From: QHBQ01 sp038230695
GTDB lineage: Bacteria; Chloroflexota; Chloroflexia; QHBQ01
DNA: 5,369 bases
Assembly (NCBI GenBank): GCA_038230695.1
Contig: JBBRMT010000283.1
Location: forward strand, 1-5,369
Direction: 5' to 3'
The position numbers and the translations under genes are program-made. This document shows, piece by piece, positions 4,372 through 5,369 of this stretch. Below the pieces are notes generated by a model. It ran no database searches, was not told the DNA's origin, and was given only the letters and a program-made list of their open reading frames with translations. The stretch's first letter is position 1; every line of letters begins with the position of its first letter.

Positions 4372-4866
4372 CTAGCCCTCGGCTAGCTTCACGCGCTCTG
4401 CTGGGTATGCTATGGTCAGCGGTGCGCGGCCCTCGTACGCGGCACAGCGGTACTCGGCCTCCTCGGCGATATAGACGAGATCATCAGCGCAGCTCACCGC
4501 CCGCATCTGGTTGCGCCATCCGCCGGAGGCTTCCTGCACCATGACGATGTTACCCGGCTTGATAACGCGCAGGGAAGCGCCCAGCGGTATGATGGTCGCA
4601 TGGCCGTAGCCACCATAATACTCGGTGACCTCTTCAGGGGTAAGTTCACGCACACCATGCGCGTCAAACCAGGCATCCTGCTCCTGGTTGCTCATTTCAT
4701 CCCAGGGTTTGGTCAGGCTGGCAATGTTGACTTGCTCATCCTCAAGCACGCCGCGCACCAGCTCCTCGACAGCGGTGGGGTCGGGTGGTTCGACTCCGAG
4801 GCGGGCGAAATCCCCCCTTGCCGTCATCTCGCGGATCACCTCTGTCGCATCCTTAGTTCGCTTCAT
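4372..4866 (-). CDS. Unknown protein, 164 residues, coupled to the upstream gene
   Basis: I do not recognise this family. The start at ATG 4866 is chosen because GGAAGAGG (4873-4880) lies 6 nt before it; the frame stays open further upstream, but that part is antisense-like sequence inside the preceding gene. Residues 1-75 are acidic and helical (MKRTKDATEVIREM, then VEELVRGVLEDEQVN and EMSNQEQDAWFDAHG). Residues 80-164 look beta-rich with YYGGYGHATIIPLG, LRVIKPGNIVMVQEASGGW and VYIAEEAEYRC; the 'KPGNIVMVQEASGGWR' stretch resembles a small beta-barrel or SH3-like loop pattern. No signal peptide or membrane span. It overlaps the last 14 nt of the upstream gene in another frame, which indicates an operon and translational coupling. 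Confidence 0.75.
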   Translation of the reverse strand: MKRTKDATEVIREMTARGDFARLGVEPPDPTAVEELVRGVLEDEQVNIASLTKPWDEMSNQEQDAWFDAHGVRELTPEEVTEYYGGYGHATIIPLGASLRVIKPGNIVMVQEASGGWRNQMRAVSCADDLVYIAEEAEYRCAAYEGRAPLTIAYPAERVKLAEG

Positions 4867-5369
4867 TATTTGCCTCTTCCCGTGGGCCAACCCACTCGTA
4901 ATCCTTACCCGCGGCATTGCCGGATTCGTCGCCTTCCAACATGATGATTTTCGCCCTGGTTCGCCTCAGCGACTTATGCAAACGCGCCGCCAGCGCGGGG
5001 ATGCGACCTTGCCAGCGACCATCCTTGTCTGCCACTTCCATGCGTCCAGCTACGTAGCGGCCACCGTTGATCTCCAGCATCTCCATCGCGGCTAGCGCCG
5101 TACTGATTTCGCTTTGGCTGATTACTACAATGCTATAGAGAGTCTGGCGGGCCTGGGTATCAGGGATGACGATCAGCATCCCGTACTGTTTATAGCTGCT
5201 GCCAATGTGTTTGGCAAGCGTGGCTATGTCCGCTTCGCTGCCCACCACTTCCACTGAAGCGCTCGGCTCAAGTTCGACCAGACTGGTCGGATCGTTCTGC
5301 CATACGCCCATTGCGGTCTGAAAGGAGACCACTTCAACGCCGAGCGCTTCAGCCCAGACCCGTATATCG
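4853..5369 (-). CDS. C-terminal 171 residues of an unknown protein (start beyond right edge)
   Basis: The minus strand is open from the right edge to the TAA at 4853. An internal GTG at 5332 is possible, but the 12 codons before it continue in the same style (DIRVWAEALGVE), so the true start is most likely outside the window. The visible part has two apparent units. The first contains VWQNDPTSLVELEPSASVEV, then SEADIATLAKHIGSSYKQ and a beta strand YGMLIVIPD. The second contains TLYSIVVISQSEISTALAAM, GGRYVAGRMEVADKDGRWQG and a basic helix (LAARLHKSLRRTRAK). The tail is acidic. No catalytic motif is evident and I do not recognise the family. It is the first of two overlapping genes, and the likely soluble partner of the 4372-4866 product. 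Confidence 0.75.
   Translation of the reverse strand, partial: DIRVWAEALGVEVVSFQTAMGVWQNDPTSLVELEPSASVEVVGSEADIATLAKHIGSSYKQYGMLIVIPDTQARQTLYSIVVISQSEISTALAAMEMLEINGGRYVAGRMEVADKDGRWQGRIPALAARLHKSLRRTRAKIIMLEGDESGNAAGKDYEWVGPREEANNEAN

Noticed and set aside
4341..4386. Inverted repeats GCTAGG/CCTAGC and CTAGCC/GGCTAG as a terminator for the minus-strand gene
   Set aside because: Stems are only 6 bp, partly inside the coding sequence, and lack a T run on the relevant strand.
4113..4544. Plus-strand frame of 143 codons over repeat copy 2
   Set aside because: The corresponding frame is broken by indels in copy 1, and the second half is antisense to the better supported minus-strand gene.

Overview
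The window looks like an accessory stretch of a GC-rich bacterial chromosome or large plasmid. It holds small, mostly orphan genes with wide C-rich spacers, and only one gene belongs to a confidently named family. Several plus-strand genes carry good sigma-70-type promoters with an extended -10 (TGnTAnnnT). Shine-Dalgarno sites are present but not universal. The style (solitary winged-helix proteins, small unknown proteins, repeats between genes) reminds me of Ktedonobacteria-type Chloroflexota. That is a weak impression from memory; nothing here fixes the host.

Layout from left to right. (1) Positions 1-490, minus strand: the first 163 residues of a protein that runs off the left edge. It has a hydrophobic segment followed by a likely coiled coil, and it is visibly less GC-rich than the rest. 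Its promoter is at 579-607. (2) 491-899: an intergenic region whose second half is about 51% C and 15% G, ending in the promoter of the next gene. (3) 900-1319: a winged-helix protein. (4) 1321-1440: a second C-rich tract, then a promoter and a small unknown gene (1471-1782). (5) 1780-1903: copy 1 of a ~125 bp interspersed repeat that starts on the stop codon of that gene. (6) 1995-2897: a short-chain dehydrogenase/reductase (SDR) with its own promoter. (7) 2898-3237: a third C-rich tract with an imperfect ~69 bp tandem repeat and a possible folded RNA element. (8) 3276-3629: a PadR/MarR-like winged-helix regulator whose promoter predicts a leaderless mRNA. (9) 3750-4070: a small unknown protein. 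(10) 4159-4288: copy 2 of the interspersed repeat, between convergent genes. (11) 4372-5369, minus strand: two translationally coupled genes of unknown function, the upstream one cut by the right edge.

The window does not show one clear pathway. Two winged-helix proteins suggest local regulation. The SDR, the second regulator and one unknown gene are bracketed by the two direct copies of the interspersed repeat. The most distinctive content is between the genes: a dispersed C-rich repeat family seen in the tracts at 651-690 and 2984-3059, and the pair of long repeats containing a (CAA)4 run. I did not find a transposase, integrase, CRISPR array, tRNA or rRNA.
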